Shown here piece by piece: positions 1 through 8,002 of a stretch of DNA of 64,000 nucleotides (the stretch's first letter is position 1; every line of letters begins with the position of its first letter). The stretch is from an uncultured Lachnospiraceae bacterium (lineage in GTDB: Bacteria > Bacillota > Clostridia > Lachnospirales > Lachnospiraceae), in the NCBI GenBank assembly GCA_947591245.1, contig CANQCY010000005.1:21052-85051 (forward strand), in the 5' to 3' direction. Position numbers and translations under genes: made by a program. Under the pieces are notes generated by a model. That model searched no databases. It was not told the origin of the DNA and saw only the letters and a list, made by a program, of their open reading frames with translations.

Positions 1-1
1 G

Positions 2-415
2 GATATCATGAAAAAACCGCCGATATCGGCGGCAAAAGGGCTGTTCAGCGGCGGCGGCATGTTCACGATTGTCGTAGAAGGGATGTTCATCGGTTCCCTC
101 GCCCTGTATGCTTACATGCTCGGGGGCGATACCGCCGGACGAACCATGTGTTTTGCCGTGCTGTCCCTATCCCAGCTCGTACACTCCATGAACATGCGGA
201 GTTCCCACTCCCTGTTCCATATCGGCTTTTTCACAAACAAAAAACTGCTGTTCAGCGTGATCCTGTGCATCGCCATGCAGTGCGCCGTCATCATGCTGCC
301 CGCCCTGCAGATCATATTCAAAACAACCGCCCTTGGCGGGATGCAGTGGCTTATGGTTATCGTGCTCTCCCTGCTGCCCATCCCGCTCGTAGAGTTGGAA
401 AAACGGAGGCGCTGA
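2..415 (+). CDS. Calcium-type P-type ATPase, C-terminal part (cut by window edge)
   Basis: This is the last ~137 residues of a cation-transporting P-type ATPase that begins outside the window; the frame is open to the first base. The piece holds about four hydrophobic segments and matches the C-terminal membrane domain of the PMCA/SERCA-like family. It opens with the D-x-M-K-x-P-P segment that precedes this domain, and carries the N-M-R-S-S-H-S-L-F loop near residue 60 typical of bacterial calcium ATPases. The protein would pump a cation, probably calcium, out of the cell at the cost of ATP; the metal-binding helices and the phosphorylated Asp are not in the window, so the substrate is inferred. 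It ends 33 bp before the convergent HAD gene. Confidence 0.85.
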   Translation, partial: DIMKKPPISAAKGLFSGGGMFTIVVEGMFIGSLALYAYMLGGDTAGRTMCFAVLSLSQLVHSMNMRSSHSLFHIGFFTNKKLLFSVILCIAMQCAVIMLPALQIIFKTTALGGMQWLMVIVLSLLPIPLVELEKRRR

Positions 416-448
416 CACGCCCGCCGAGCAATTTCAGCCGAATGCCCA

Positions 449-1120
449 TTAGCATACGCCGAGCATTTTCAATATCTCCGCGCAGTCATCTGCTACAACC
501 GCTTCCGGGAAGCTCTCCAAGAGCTCGCGATCCCGGAAGCCCCAGCTCACAAGAATACAGTCCATGCCGCTATTTCTCGCTGTATTGTAGTCCACCTCTG
601 AATCCCCGATATAGACAGCGCGCTCCTTTACGCTTCCGATTTCCTCCAGCGCCAGAAAAACCAAATCCGGGGCGGGCTTCCGCTTTATACCTTCCCTATC
701 CCCGACCGCCGCATGCGTATACTCAGAAAAATATATTTTGTTTAACTCTTTCACCGCGGCGTCGTTTTTATTCGACACGATCGCAAGTTTATACCCCCGC
801 TCCGAAAAAGTTTTCATCATATCAAGAACTCCCTCATACGGTTTCGTCTTAATTCGGCAGTGTCTCGTATAATAGCTTCTAAATTCCTCCAAAATCCGGT
901 CGAAGCTTCCGTTGTCCCGCCCGTGCGGAATAGCGCGCGCGATCAGGTTTCCCACGCCGTTTCCCACAAAATTACGGATCTGTTCCAGACTGTGCTCCGG
1001 ATAGCCATGCCTGCGCATAATAACATTTACACTGTCGCGCAAATCATCTAATGTATTTAAAAGCGTACCGTCAAGGTCAAAAATGACGGTATCCTTATGT
1101 TTCATCTTCACATCCATCAT
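449..1120 (-). CDS. HAD-superfamily phosphatase, phosphoglycolate phosphatase-like
   Basis: HAD hydrolase of about 220 residues, the usual size for phosphoglycolate phosphatase (Gph/PpaX type). Motif I D-L-D-G-T-L lies near residue 16, motif II (the Ser of V-S-N-K) near 117, the motif III Lys follows in the K-R-K-P-A-P segment near 147, and motif IV G-D-S-E-V-D near 172. A helical cap sits between motifs I and II, as in subfamily IA. It probably removes phosphate from a small metabolite; the exact substrate cannot be read from the sequence. An AGGAGG touches the first ATG, so translation may start a few codons later (a GTG at codon 4 or the ATG at codon 6). It follows the small membrane protein at 1130-1291 after 9 bp and is probably co-transcribed with it. 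Confidence 0.85.
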   Translation of the reverse strand: MMDVKMKHKDTVIFDLDGTLLNTLDDLRDSVNVIMRRHGYPEHSLEQIRNFVGNGVGNLIARAIPHGRDNGSFDRILEEFRSYYTRHCRIKTKPYEGVLDMMKTFSERGYKLAIVSNKNDAAVKELNKIYFSEYTHAAVGDREGIKRKPAPDLVFLALEEIGSVKERAVYIGDSEVDYNTARNSGMDCILVSWGFRDRELLESFPEAVVADDCAEILKMLGVC

Positions 1121-1129
1121 CCTCCTATC

Positions 1130-1291
1130 CTACCATAACCCCGGCGCCGCGCCGTTAATCCACGCGCCAAAAACCATTGACATAAGTATCGCTATAATCA
1201 GCGCCAAAGCGGCCGCTGCAACCAGCGGACGTTCATTATTGCTCGCCCTCCACCAGACCACAAAAAGTATGAGAACCAAAATCAGCCTCAA
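1130..1291 (-). CDS. Small membrane protein, 53 aa, TTG start
   Basis: An open frame of 53 codons begins with TTG, with GGAAGGGG about ten bases upstream. The product has two hydrophobic stretches (residues 2-14 and 24-42) separated by a short R-A-S-N-N-E-R-P loop, so it is probably a two-helix membrane hairpin; it ends W-I-N-G-A-A-P-G-L-W. Its stop lies 9 bp before the HAD phosphatase and the shared AGGAGG lies in that gap, which suggests translational coupling. I do not recognise the family. The regular hydrophobic pattern and position support a real gene, but the non-ATG start and short length leave doubt. Confidence 0.5.
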   Translation of the reverse strand: MRLILVLILFVVWWRASNNERPLVAAAALALIIAILMSMVFGAWINGAAPGLW

Positions 1292-1321
1292 TCCGTCTCA
1301 ACCCCTTCCAAAGACAAGTAT

Positions 1322-1351
1322 ATAATAAATATGAGAATCGCGCCATACTAT
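1322..1351 (+). promoter_or_regulatory. Possible sigma-E-type sporulation promoter
   Basis: CATACTAT at 1344-1351 matches the sigma-E -10 pattern CATACAAT in seven of eight bases. An A/T-rich ATAATAA at 1322-1328 stands 15 bases upstream, where a sigma-E -35 would be. It lies 69 bp before the small hydrophilic gene at 1420. A TATAAT at 1358-1363 has no -35 partner. Confidence 0.3.
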
Positions 1352-1419
1352 TTTTCGTATAATTTTATAACATAACGAAAAGACTAATACTATTATCCAT
1401 ATCGAAAGGAGTCTGCAGC

Positions 1420-1626
1420 ATGAAAAAAACTGACGCGAAGCAAAATCGGACAACCCGGAAGGAGAGCGCCCGGGCGGAAAATAAAAATACGCTGGATGGC
1501 ATTTCACAGCAAAGATCTGCACAAATCCGCCAGAATTCCCATTATGGCAAAACAAATCAGGCGTCCCCTGATAACAATCTCTTCTGGGAAGACGAATCCA
1601 ACCCGCTCAGCAGCAAGGGTAATTAA
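1420..1626 (+). CDS. Small hydrophilic protein of unknown function, 68 aa
   Basis: A good Shine-Dalgarno (GAAAGGAG) stands nine bases before the ATG. The 68-residue product is very hydrophilic, rich in Lys, Arg, Asn, Gln and Ser, basic in its first half and acidic near its end (F-W-E-D-E-S-N-P-L). It has no signal peptide or membrane segment. Composition and size resemble small acid-soluble or coat-associated spore proteins, but I recognise no family motif. A sigma-E-like promoter lies upstream and a strong terminator follows at 1664-1730, so it appears to be a single-gene unit convergent with the kinase gene. A spore role is inference. Confidence 0.55.
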   Translation: MKKTDAKQNRTTRKESARAENKNTLDGISQQRSAQIRQNSHYGKTNQASPDNNLFWEDESNPLSSKGN

Positions 1627-1648
1627 TCTGCTGGCGGACGCGCGTACG

Positions 1649-2449
1649 TCAACACCGGATTTCAGACCTGAGAATTCTTAATTTGGTTTGTTTCTTTCCT
1701 GAAAAATCAGAATTCTCCAGGTCTCTTTTTATTTCCTCACAAAATCGATAGCGGCAGTCCCGGTCAGGGTTCAGGCATCGGTTCAATATATGCTTCATCT
1801 TTTCGGAAAGCGCTTGTTTTCCCTGAACCCCGGCATTTGCGTCCATCTGCGCCGGATGGCATCCCGTCAGCATATGAAACAGGACCGCGCCAAAACCGTA
1901 TATATCTGCCCGTATGTCTATCGCATAATTTCGCAAAAACTGCTCCGGAGCCGCATATCCTTTCGTCCCGACCGGTATTGCCGCATACCCGCAGCCATTT
2001 TTTCCGGAAACAGCAGCCCCGAAATCGATCAATTTCACATGCGAGAGATGCGTAATCATAATATTTCCCGGTTTCAGATCCCTGAAAATAAGGGTCGGAT
2101 TCTGCCGGTGCAGATAAGAAAGTATATCGCACATTTCGACCGCCCATGCCGCGGCCTGTTCCTCACTGATTTTCCCATTCTCCGCAATTTTTTGTTTCAG
2201 CGTCATTCCCGGCACATACTCCATCACGATACTGCCGCCCTCCGCATCCTCCAATGACTCCACAAAAGCGGGTATGCCCGGATGACAAAGGCGTTCCATC
2301 GTCTTGCGCTCTTCTTCCGCCAGCATAAAATCATTCCTATCCGCATACCGCTTCACTGCGTATTTTTTTCCTGTCCGTTTATCTGCGCCCAAATAAACGC
2401 GTGACGTCCCTCCTCTTCCGATCTCACGGATTAACATATATTTTCCCAC
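1649..2449 (-). CDS. Hanks-type serine/threonine protein kinase, soluble
   Basis: Almost the whole 266 residues form one eukaryotic-type kinase domain: glycine loop G-R-G-G-T-S near 11-16, ATP-binding Lys 33 in A-V-K, catalytic loop R-D-L-K-P-G-N with Asp 124 (the usual His is Phe), D-F-G with Asp 142, and A-P-E near 168. There is no transmembrane helix and no PASTA repeat, so unlike PrkC/PknB it is cytoplasmic and has no cell-wall sensor. The start is GTG behind a G-rich Shine-Dalgarno. It is the last gene of a leftward unit serS - PP2C-like protein - kinase. Substrates are unknown; the neighbouring PP2C-like protein is the obvious candidate partner. Confidence 0.9.
   Translation of the reverse strand: MGKYMLIREIGRGGTSRVYLGADKRTGKKYAVKRYADRNDFMLAEEERKTMERLCHPGIPAFVESLEDAEGGSIVMEYVPGMTLKQKIAENGKISEEQAAAWAVEMCDILSYLHRQNPTLIFRDLKPGNIMITHLSHVKLIDFGAAVSGKNGCGYAAIPVGTKGYAAPEQFLRNYAIDIRADIYGFGAVLFHMLTGCHPAQMDANAGVQGKQALSEKMKHILNRCLNPDRDCRYRFCEEIKRDLENSDFSGKKQTKLRILRSEIRC
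1664..1730 (+). terminator. Rho-independent terminator
   Basis: AGACCTGAGAATTCT at 1664-1678 pairs with AGAATTCTCCAGGTCT at 1709-1724 (one bulged base) and is followed by CTTTTT. It ends the small gene at 1420-1626. The same DNA codes for the C-terminal tail of the convergent kinase gene, whose stop is at 1649. Confidence 0.75.
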
Positions 2450-2487
2450 CGCGCTTCCCCCCCATATTTTATATTCGTGCAGATTCC

Positions 2488-3207
2488 TTATTCTGACACG
2501 TTAAGCGCGACTGCAAACGGCGCCTGTCCGTCCAGCCTTTCCATGAACTTCTGTAATTGATGGCTATTGCTTATTTTCTTTGGATATTCCAGACGAATCT
2601 GTCTGGGAAGAATAAGATATAATGTTCCGACCGGCACGCTTCCGTGCAAAAATACCATGTCCGACGGCTCCCTCACCGGTATCCCCAGTTCCCGGTCAAG
2701 GCGTTTGCGCTCTTCACCGGTATGCCATCTGCGGCTGCGCTTCTTCTGAAAAGAATACTCGCACACCGTCCACTCTCCCAACCCGCAAAATACATACTGC
2801 CCCCTGTGAACAAGCAAAGCCGCAAATTCCAGGCATGCTCCGCCGATACCGGAAGCATCGCCCGCCGCGGCGCCTGCGTCTTCAAAACCCCCGTACGCTA
2901 TGCTTTGCCAGTACCGCTCCACCACTTTGACTGAAAACGGCTCAACATTGTGCGGAAACTCATGGCAAAACCAATGCTCAAACCTCTTCAGCAGCAAAAG
3001 CCTGCCTGCGCGGCTCCCTCCTCTTTCATCCGAAGCGGTACGGCACACCACGGCAAATGCAGTATCTGCACTTGCCGGCAATATAGAGCGAAATACTGCG
3101 CCACAGCGACCCGCCAGTCCCGCAGCGCATTCCTTGCTCCCCTCTGCCGCATAAATACTGACATTTTCCCTGTCAGGGGCATATAATTCCGACAATTGTA
3201 TTTTCAT
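2488..3207 (-). CDS. PP2C-like protein lacking catalytic residues (probable pseudophosphatase)
   Basis: 239 residues, the size of a bacterial PP2C domain. The order of predicted strands follows PP2C: F-A-V-V near 51 (FAVADGMGG position), G-G-A-C-L-E-F-A-A-L-L near 125 (GTT..A-A-L), Y-V-F-C-G-L-G-E-W near 141 (Y.ANVGDSR), G-T-L-Y-L-I-L-P-R near 199 (ILLCSDG), and A-P-F-A-V-A-L near the end (DNITVVL). The metal-binding aspartates expected in these motifs are replaced, so it probably cannot dephosphorylate. The PP2C relation is my alignment by eye. It starts 2 bp after the serS stop and ends 38 bp before the kinase gene. Likely roles are a kinase regulator, scaffold or phospho-binding module. 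A novel unrelated family is the alternative. Confidence 0.55.
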   Translation of the reverse strand: MKIQLSELYAPDRENVSIYAAEGSKECAAGLAGRCGAVFRSILPASADTAFAVVCRTASDERGGSRAGRLLLLKRFEHWFCHEFPHNVEPFSVKVVERYWQSIAYGGFEDAGAAAGDASGIGGACLEFAALLVHRGQYVFCGLGEWTVCEYSFQKKRSRRWHTGEERKRLDRELGIPVREPSDMVFLHGSVPVGTLYLILPRQIRLEYPKKISNSHQLQKFMERLDGQAPFAVALNVSE

Positions 3208-3209
3208 AC

Positions 3210-4496
3210 TTATTTTTTGACCTCGATTTTTTCCATGCCGCCCATATACGGCCGCAATGCGTTCGGAATATTTACGGAGCCGTCCGCATTCAGGTTGTTC
3301 TCCAGAAAAGCAATAAGCATACGCGGCGGAGCTACAACCGTGTTGTTCAGCGTGTGGGCAAAATATTTGCCCCCATCGCCGACCACCCGGATCTTCAAGC
3401 GTCTCGCCTGCGCGTCGCCCAGATTGGAACAGCTTCCCACTTCAAAATATTTCTTCTGGCGCGGCGACCACGCCTCCACATCAATGGACTTCACTTTCAG
3501 ATCCGCAAGGTCTCCGGAACAGCATTCGAGCGTACGCACCGGAATATCCAGCGTGCGAAACAAATCAACGGTGTTCTTCCACAGCTTGTCAAACCACATC
3601 ATGCTGTCCTCCGGCTTGCACACCACGATCATTTCCTGTTTCTCAAACTGGTGGATGCGGTATACGCCCCTCTCTTCCAGGCCATGCGCCCCCTTTTCCT
3701 TCCGGAAACACGGCGAATAGCTTGTCAGCGTCTGCGGCAGGCTCTCTTCGGGAATAATCTTGTCTATAAACTTGCCGATCATGGAATGCTCGCTCGTCCC
3801 GATCAGGTACAAGTCCTCCCCCTCAATTTTATACATCATGGCATCCATTTCATCAAAACTCATAACGCCGGTCACGACGCTGCTCCGGATCATAAACGGC
3901 GGAATGCAATACGTAAAGCCGCGGCCAATCATGAAATCGCGGGCATAAGCAATGACCGCCGAATGCAGTCTGGCGATGTCGCCCATCAGATAATAAAAAC
4001 CGTTGCCCGCTACATCACGGGCAGCATCCAGATCGATTCCATCGAATTTTTCCATTATTTCCGTATGATAAGGTACGTCAAAATCAGGCGTCACCGGCTC
4101 TCCGAATTTTTCAATCTCGACGTTTTCACTGTCGTCTCTTCCGATCGGAACACTCGAATCGATGATATTGGGAATCGTCAACATGATCTCCCGGATCCTT
4201 TCAGACAGCTCGCTCTCTTTTTTCTCAAGCTCTGCCAGCCGTTCCGCACCTTTCGCCACTTCCTCTTTGAGCGCCTCCGCCTCTTCTTTTTTGCCCTGCG
4301 CCATCAGTCCGCCGATGTTCTTTGAAATTTTCTTGCGGTTGGCGCGAAGGCTGTCCGCCTCCTGCTGCGCCGCACGGTTCTCTTTATCCAGTTCGATGAC
4401 TTCATCTACGAGCGGAAGCTTCCTGTCCTGAAATTTATTCCTTATATTTTCTTTTACTGCGTCAGGATTTTCTCGTAAAAATTTAATATCCAGCAT
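3210..4496 (-). CDS. serS: Seryl-tRNA synthetase
   Basis: Charges tRNA-Ser with serine in the cytoplasm. The 428-residue length is normal for class II SerRS. The first ~110 residues form the long two-helix coiled-coil arm that grips the tRNA. The catalytic core follows, with class II motif 2 (F-R-K-E-K-G-A-H-G-L-E-E-R-G near 280) and motif 3 (G-x-G-x-x-x-R type, N-N-T-V-V-A-P-P-R near 400). I start at the ATG of M-L-D-I-K-F because GAGGAG lies just before it; the frame stays open 22 codons further upstream but that part crosses the promoter region. A sigma-A promoter is present at 4554-4582. No T-box leader is visible: the leader is under 60 bases. Two downstream genes appear co-transcribed. 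Confidence 0.97.
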   Translation of the reverse strand: MLDIKFLRENPDAVKENIRNKFQDRKLPLVDEVIELDKENRAAQQEADSLRANRKKISKNIGGLMAQGKKEEAEALKEEVAKGAERLAELEKKESELSERIREIMLTIPNIIDSSVPIGRDDSENVEIEKFGEPVTPDFDVPYHTEIMEKFDGIDLDAARDVAGNGFYYLMGDIARLHSAVIAYARDFMIGRGFTYCIPPFMIRSSVVTGVMSFDEMDAMMYKIEGEDLYLIGTSEHSMIGKFIDKIIPEESLPQTLTSYSPCFRKEKGAHGLEERGVYRIHQFEKQEMIVVCKPEDSMMWFDKLWKNTVDLFRTLDIPVRTLECCSGDLADLKVKSIDVEAWSPRQKKYFEVGSCSNLGDAQARRLKIRVVGDGGKYFAHTLNNTVVAPPRMLIAFLENNLNADGSVNIPNALRPYMGGMEKIEVKK

Positions 4497-4553
4497 ATTT
4501 CTCCTCTTTTCTGCGCCGCCTGCCAAAACCGGCTTCGCTCTATAATTGGATTT

Positions 4554-4582
4554 ATTATACACCCTATTTCGCCCTTTTGCAA
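4554..4582 (-). promoter_or_regulatory. Sigma-A promoter for serS operon
   Basis: On the minus strand TTGCAA (4577-4582) and a perfect TATAAT (4554-4559) are separated by 17 bases. The -10 lies about 58 bases before the serS ATG, and the -35 begins 5 bp past the stop of the upstream glycoside hydrolase gene, so the serS unit has its own promoter. Confidence 0.75.
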
Positions 4583-4587
4583 ATGTT

Positions 4588-6108
4588 TCATATATTTACT
4601 TTTTCCAATCGGATCGCCATATACGGCCTGCCCGGCAGCTGCACCCTGAATTTTCCGCTTACAACGCCCCGTTCCTCGATCGTCATATTCCACGTATCGA
4701 TTACGCTCAGCCGATAACCGGTTTCATCATCGATATGATATTCCTTAAATACCGGCTGCATGAAACTATAATAAATCAAATAATAATCTTTTGCCCGCAC
4801 AGAGTCGGTCAGGCTGGCTTCCGGAACTGCGCACACCTCCGACCAGAAATCCCCGCACGGCATCAGTCCGTCGCCGGGCGCCTCTTTCCATATGTCCATC
4901 AAAAACTGAAACCGCTTGTGGCTCTCTCCGTGAAGCGTACCGCCGTGGGACCACCACAATACGCCTTCCTCATTCCAATATGTCTCTCCGTGCCCGGGAT
5001 ATCCGCCACGGCAGACCGCCTCCCAAAAACGCCTCACCATTTCCTCCCCGCTTATATTTCCCCATCCGTGCGGAATATTTCCCTCGTACGCAATTTCGTC
5101 CAAAACGACCGGCTTTCCATATCTTTCACGCCATTCCCCAACCATTTCCGACGTTTTATACAGGTCCTGCCTCTGAATGCTGCAATGCGTGACCCACGGT
5201 CTGCTATAATCATAAAAGGGAATGCAGTTATGGATTGAGCGGAGGCGTCCATACGGGTCTCCTTTGCAGATCAGCGCGGCAAAGCGCTCCCAGTCTTTTA
5301 TCGTCTTGCTGCGCATGAGGTCATACTCATTCGCCAGCGACCACCAGACATTGCGAAACGCCGAGAAACGCGCCAGCACATAATTCCAATAGCGGTCATC
5401 CTCTTCCTCTGACATGCGGGAAAAGCCCCAGCGGTCATACGGATGCATGACGATCAAATCCGCCTCAATCCCAAGCTTTCCCAACTCACGGATGCAGTAT
5501 TCGATATGCCGGAAATGTTCGGGATTAAATCTCGCAAAATCCCAGCTGTTCCCGGGACTGCAATTGCCGTATTCTAAAAAATTATCCCGGGTCAGTACAG
5601 AAGAATCCATCGGCGTCCCCTCAAACGGATACGAACGGGGTTCTCCCAGATTAAAGTCATAGTGCTTTGGCAAAATACAGAAACGGATTTTATTGAACGC
5701 ACTATGCGCCAATGAAGTTAGCGTCTCCGCAATCCTTTCATCTGACTGCAGATCCCATACATAACATGTGGTTCCGAGGCAGAGGTACGGCGTACCGTCC
5801 TCATAGGCGAAGTGAAACCGGTTTTTCACCCTGACCGGTCCGTGATTTCCCTCTCCCGGCTCCGTCACGCAAAACCCGCCCCTGACCGGCCCGCCAAAAC
5901 TGGTTTGCACCTTATATGCATATTCGCCGGTGAAGGACGGCATAAAACGAATTTTGTAAACGCCGTCCCCGTCATAAAACCCGACTGTATGCACCGACTC
6001 CCATTTCCCCGCAAACTCACCCTCTATCGTCTGTTCCGTAAAAGGATTCCCCTCTTCCGGCCCCTTGACTGAAAGCTCAAAGATACCCCATTTTTCTACC
6101 TCTCTCAT
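4588..6108 (-). CDS. Glycoside hydrolase with DUF5060-DUF4038-DUF5605 layout
   Basis: 506 residues with no signal peptide, so intracellular. The N-terminal ~95 residues look like the DUF5060 beta-sandwich (F-E-L-S-V-K-G, then F-x-G-x-Y-x-Y). A TIM-barrel of the DUF4038 (apiosidase-like, GH140-related) type follows, with the probable acid/base in S-L-A-N-E-Y-D near 265 and the probable nucleophile in V-V-L-D-E-I-A-Y-E near 345. The last ~80 residues fit DUF5605. It probably cleaves a plant-derived oligosaccharide imported into the cell; the linkage cannot be read. It is the last gene of the MarR/ABC exporter unit, 19 bp after the second exporter subunit. That association with an exporter and not an importer is odd and may reflect read-through only. 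Confidence 0.85.
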   Translation of the reverse strand: MREVEKWGIFELSVKGPEEGNPFTEQTIEGEFAGKWESVHTVGFYDGDGVYKIRFMPSFTGEYAYKVQTSFGGPVRGGFCVTEPGEGNHGPVRVKNRFHFAYEDGTPYLCLGTTCYVWDLQSDERIAETLTSLAHSAFNKIRFCILPKHYDFNLGEPRSYPFEGTPMDSSVLTRDNFLEYGNCSPGNSWDFARFNPEHFRHIEYCIRELGKLGIEADLIVMHPYDRWGFSRMSEEEDDRYWNYVLARFSAFRNVWWSLANEYDLMRSKTIKDWERFAALICKGDPYGRLRSIHNCIPFYDYSRPWVTHCSIQRQDLYKTSEMVGEWRERYGKPVVLDEIAYEGNIPHGWGNISGEEMVRRFWEAVCRGGYPGHGETYWNEEGVLWWSHGGTLHGESHKRFQFLMDIWKEAPGDGLMPCGDFWSEVCAVPEASLTDSVRAKDYYLIYYSFMQPVFKEYHIDDETGYRLSVIDTWNMTIEERGVVSGKFRVQLPGRPYMAIRLEKVNI

Positions 6109-6127
6109 AGCTGTAAATCCCTTTCCG

Positions 6128-8002
6128 TTAATCCAGCTCGACAGCGCCCGTATACAGCTGATAGTATCTGCCTTTCATCTCCAGCAGCTGCTCGTGCGTT
6201 CCCCGCTCAATGATCTCTCCCTGCTCCAATACCATGATGCAGTCCGCATTCCGCACTGTGGAAAGGCGATGGGCGATCACAAACGTCGTCCTGTTTTTCA
6301 TAAGGCGTTCCATGCCGTGGTCGATATGCATCTCAGTCCTCGTATCGACAGAGCTCGTCGCCTCATCCAGCACAAGAATCGGAGCTTTGGAAATGGCGGC
6401 GCGAGCAATGTTCAAAAGCTGCCGCTGTCCCTGACTCAGATTGATGCCATCCCCTTCGAGCATCGTGTCATAACCGTCTTCCAAACGCATAATGAACGAG
6501 TGGGCGCTGGCAGTCCGCGCCGCCTGCTCAACCTCTTCATCCGTGGCATCCGGACGGCCGTAACGTATATTTTCACGAACCGTTCCCGTAAATAAGTGCG
6601 TGTCCTGAAGAACCATGGCGATATTGCTGCGGAGGCTCTCCCTCTTATAATTTCTTATGTCTATGCCGTCAATCGTGATGCTCCCCTCCTGAATGTCATA
6701 AAAGCGGTTCAAAAGGTTTGTAACCGTCGTCTTGCCCGCACCCGTGGAGCCGACAAACGCCACCTTTTGCCCGGCGTGCGCATACAGATCGATATGTTTG
6801 AGAATGACCTTATCCGGATTGTAGCCAAATGTCACATCCTTCATAATGACTTCCCCTTTTATATCATCCATTGTACGGGCATCATCCGGGTCTTTCTCCT
6901 CCGGCTTTTCATCCATTACCTTAAATACCCTCTCGGCTCCCGCCAAAGCGGAAAAAATCGTATTGATCTGCATGGATATTTCATTAATCGGACGGCTGAA
7001 CTGTCTGGAAAAATTGACGAACACGCTCAGATTCCCGACTGTCAGCTTTCCTGCGATACAAAACAGGCCGCCCACGCATGCTGTGATGCCATAGCTTACC
7101 TGACTCAGATTCCCCATGACCGGTCCCATTATTCCGCCGAAAAACTGTGCTTTTATCTGCTTATCCCGCAGATCATCATTATAATCTGAAAATTCTCGGA
7201 TTGCGCGATCCTCATGGCAGAATACCTTGACCACCTTCTGCCCGCTCACCGTTTCTTCTATATAGCCGTTCAGTTTTCCGAGCGCCTCCTGCTGCGCGCG
7301 ATAATATTTTGAGCTTTTCTTCGCGATAAAGCCGCCCGCCTTAATCATCGCCGGCACCATAAGAAGCGTCAGAAGGGCAAGCCACACATTCATATACAGC
7401 ATGACGGACAGCGTGCCTGCGATACTGATCGCTCCCGAAATCAGCTGAATAATCGTATTATTCAGCATTTCTCCGATGGCGTCTACGTCGTTTGTGAAGC
7501 GGCTCATAATATCCCCGGTTGCATTTGTATCAAAATACCGTACCGGAAGCGTCTGTATATGGTCGAACAGATCCTTGCGGATCGTTCTGAGCGCCCGCTG
7601 CGAGACGCCGATCATAATACGCTGCTGAAGATACGTGGTAACAATACCCGTCGCATAAACGACAGCCATGCATGCAATTCCCGTCAAAAGCGCCGCCAGT
7701 CCTTCCTGAATCAAATCATCTGCGTTGGCGGGATTTGCCGATAACCTTTTACATGTATCCGCCACGCCGTCAATGACCGGAGAAAGCAAATACGAACCCG
7801 CGATCATCGTCGCGCTGGAAATAATCGCACATACTAACGCAATAAGCGCTTTCACCTTATCCCTTCCCACATAGGACAACAGGCGCGCGATTGCCTGTTT
7901 TGTATCCTTCGGTTTTCCTCCCATCATACCCCTGCCGCGTCTGCCCGGACCCGGCCGTCCCATCATCGGCGGCCTGCCCTGCGGTCTCCTTTCTCCACTC
8001 AT
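6128..8002 (-). CDS. Heterodimeric ABC exporter, subunit with canonical ATPase site
   Basis: A 624-residue half-transporter: about six membrane helices (residues ~55-345) followed by an ATP-binding domain. Walker A is G-S-T-G-A-G-K-T near 415, the signature is L-S-Q-G-Q-R-Q near 520, Walker B ends in L-D-E with the catalytic Glu, and the switch loop has the normal His (I-A-H-R). The first ~30 residues are Gly/Arg/Pro-rich and probably cytoplasmic and disordered. It overlaps the upstream subunit by 4 bp (ATGA), so the two are made together. Pairs of this kind (TM287/288, LmrCD, BmrCD) export drugs, lipids or peptides; the substrate is unknown. Control by the MarR protein at the head of the operon suggests induction by a toxic compound. 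Confidence 0.93.
   Translation of the reverse strand: MSGERRPQGRPPMMGRPGPGRRGRGMMGGKPKDTKQAIARLLSYVGRDKVKALIALVCAIISSATMIAGSYLLSPVIDGVADTCKRLSANPANADDLIQEGLAALLTGIACMAVVYATGIVTTYLQQRIMIGVSQRALRTIRKDLFDHIQTLPVRYFDTNATGDIMSRFTNDVDAIGEMLNNTIIQLISGAISIAGTLSVMLYMNVWLALLTLLMVPAMIKAGGFIAKKSSKYYRAQQEALGKLNGYIEETVSGQKVVKVFCHEDRAIREFSDYNDDLRDKQIKAQFFGGIMGPVMGNLSQVSYGITACVGGLFCIAGKLTVGNLSVFVNFSRQFSRPINEISMQINTIFSALAGAERVFKVMDEKPEEKDPDDARTMDDIKGEVIMKDVTFGYNPDKVILKHIDLYAHAGQKVAFVGSTGAGKTTVTNLLNRFYDIQEGSITIDGIDIRNYKRESLRSNIAMVLQDTHLFTGTVRENIRYGRPDATDEEVEQAARTASAHSFIMRLEDGYDTMLEGDGINLSQGQRQLLNIARAAISKAPILVLDEATSSVDTRTEMHIDHGMERLMKNRTTFVIAHRLSTVRNADCIMVLEQGEIIERGTHEQLLEMKGRYYQLYTGAVELD

Noticed and set aside
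148..852. Long plus-strand frame (234 codons) over the ATPase end and HAD gene
   Set aside because: Pro/Arg-rich, no RBS and antisense to a clear HAD phosphatase.
3354..4325. 323-codon plus-strand frame
   Set aside because: Mirror of serS on the other strand; composition is unlike a protein and there is no RBS.
4497..4587. T-box leader before serS
   Set aside because: The interval is only ~90 bp and contains a promoter; no room or motif for a T-box.
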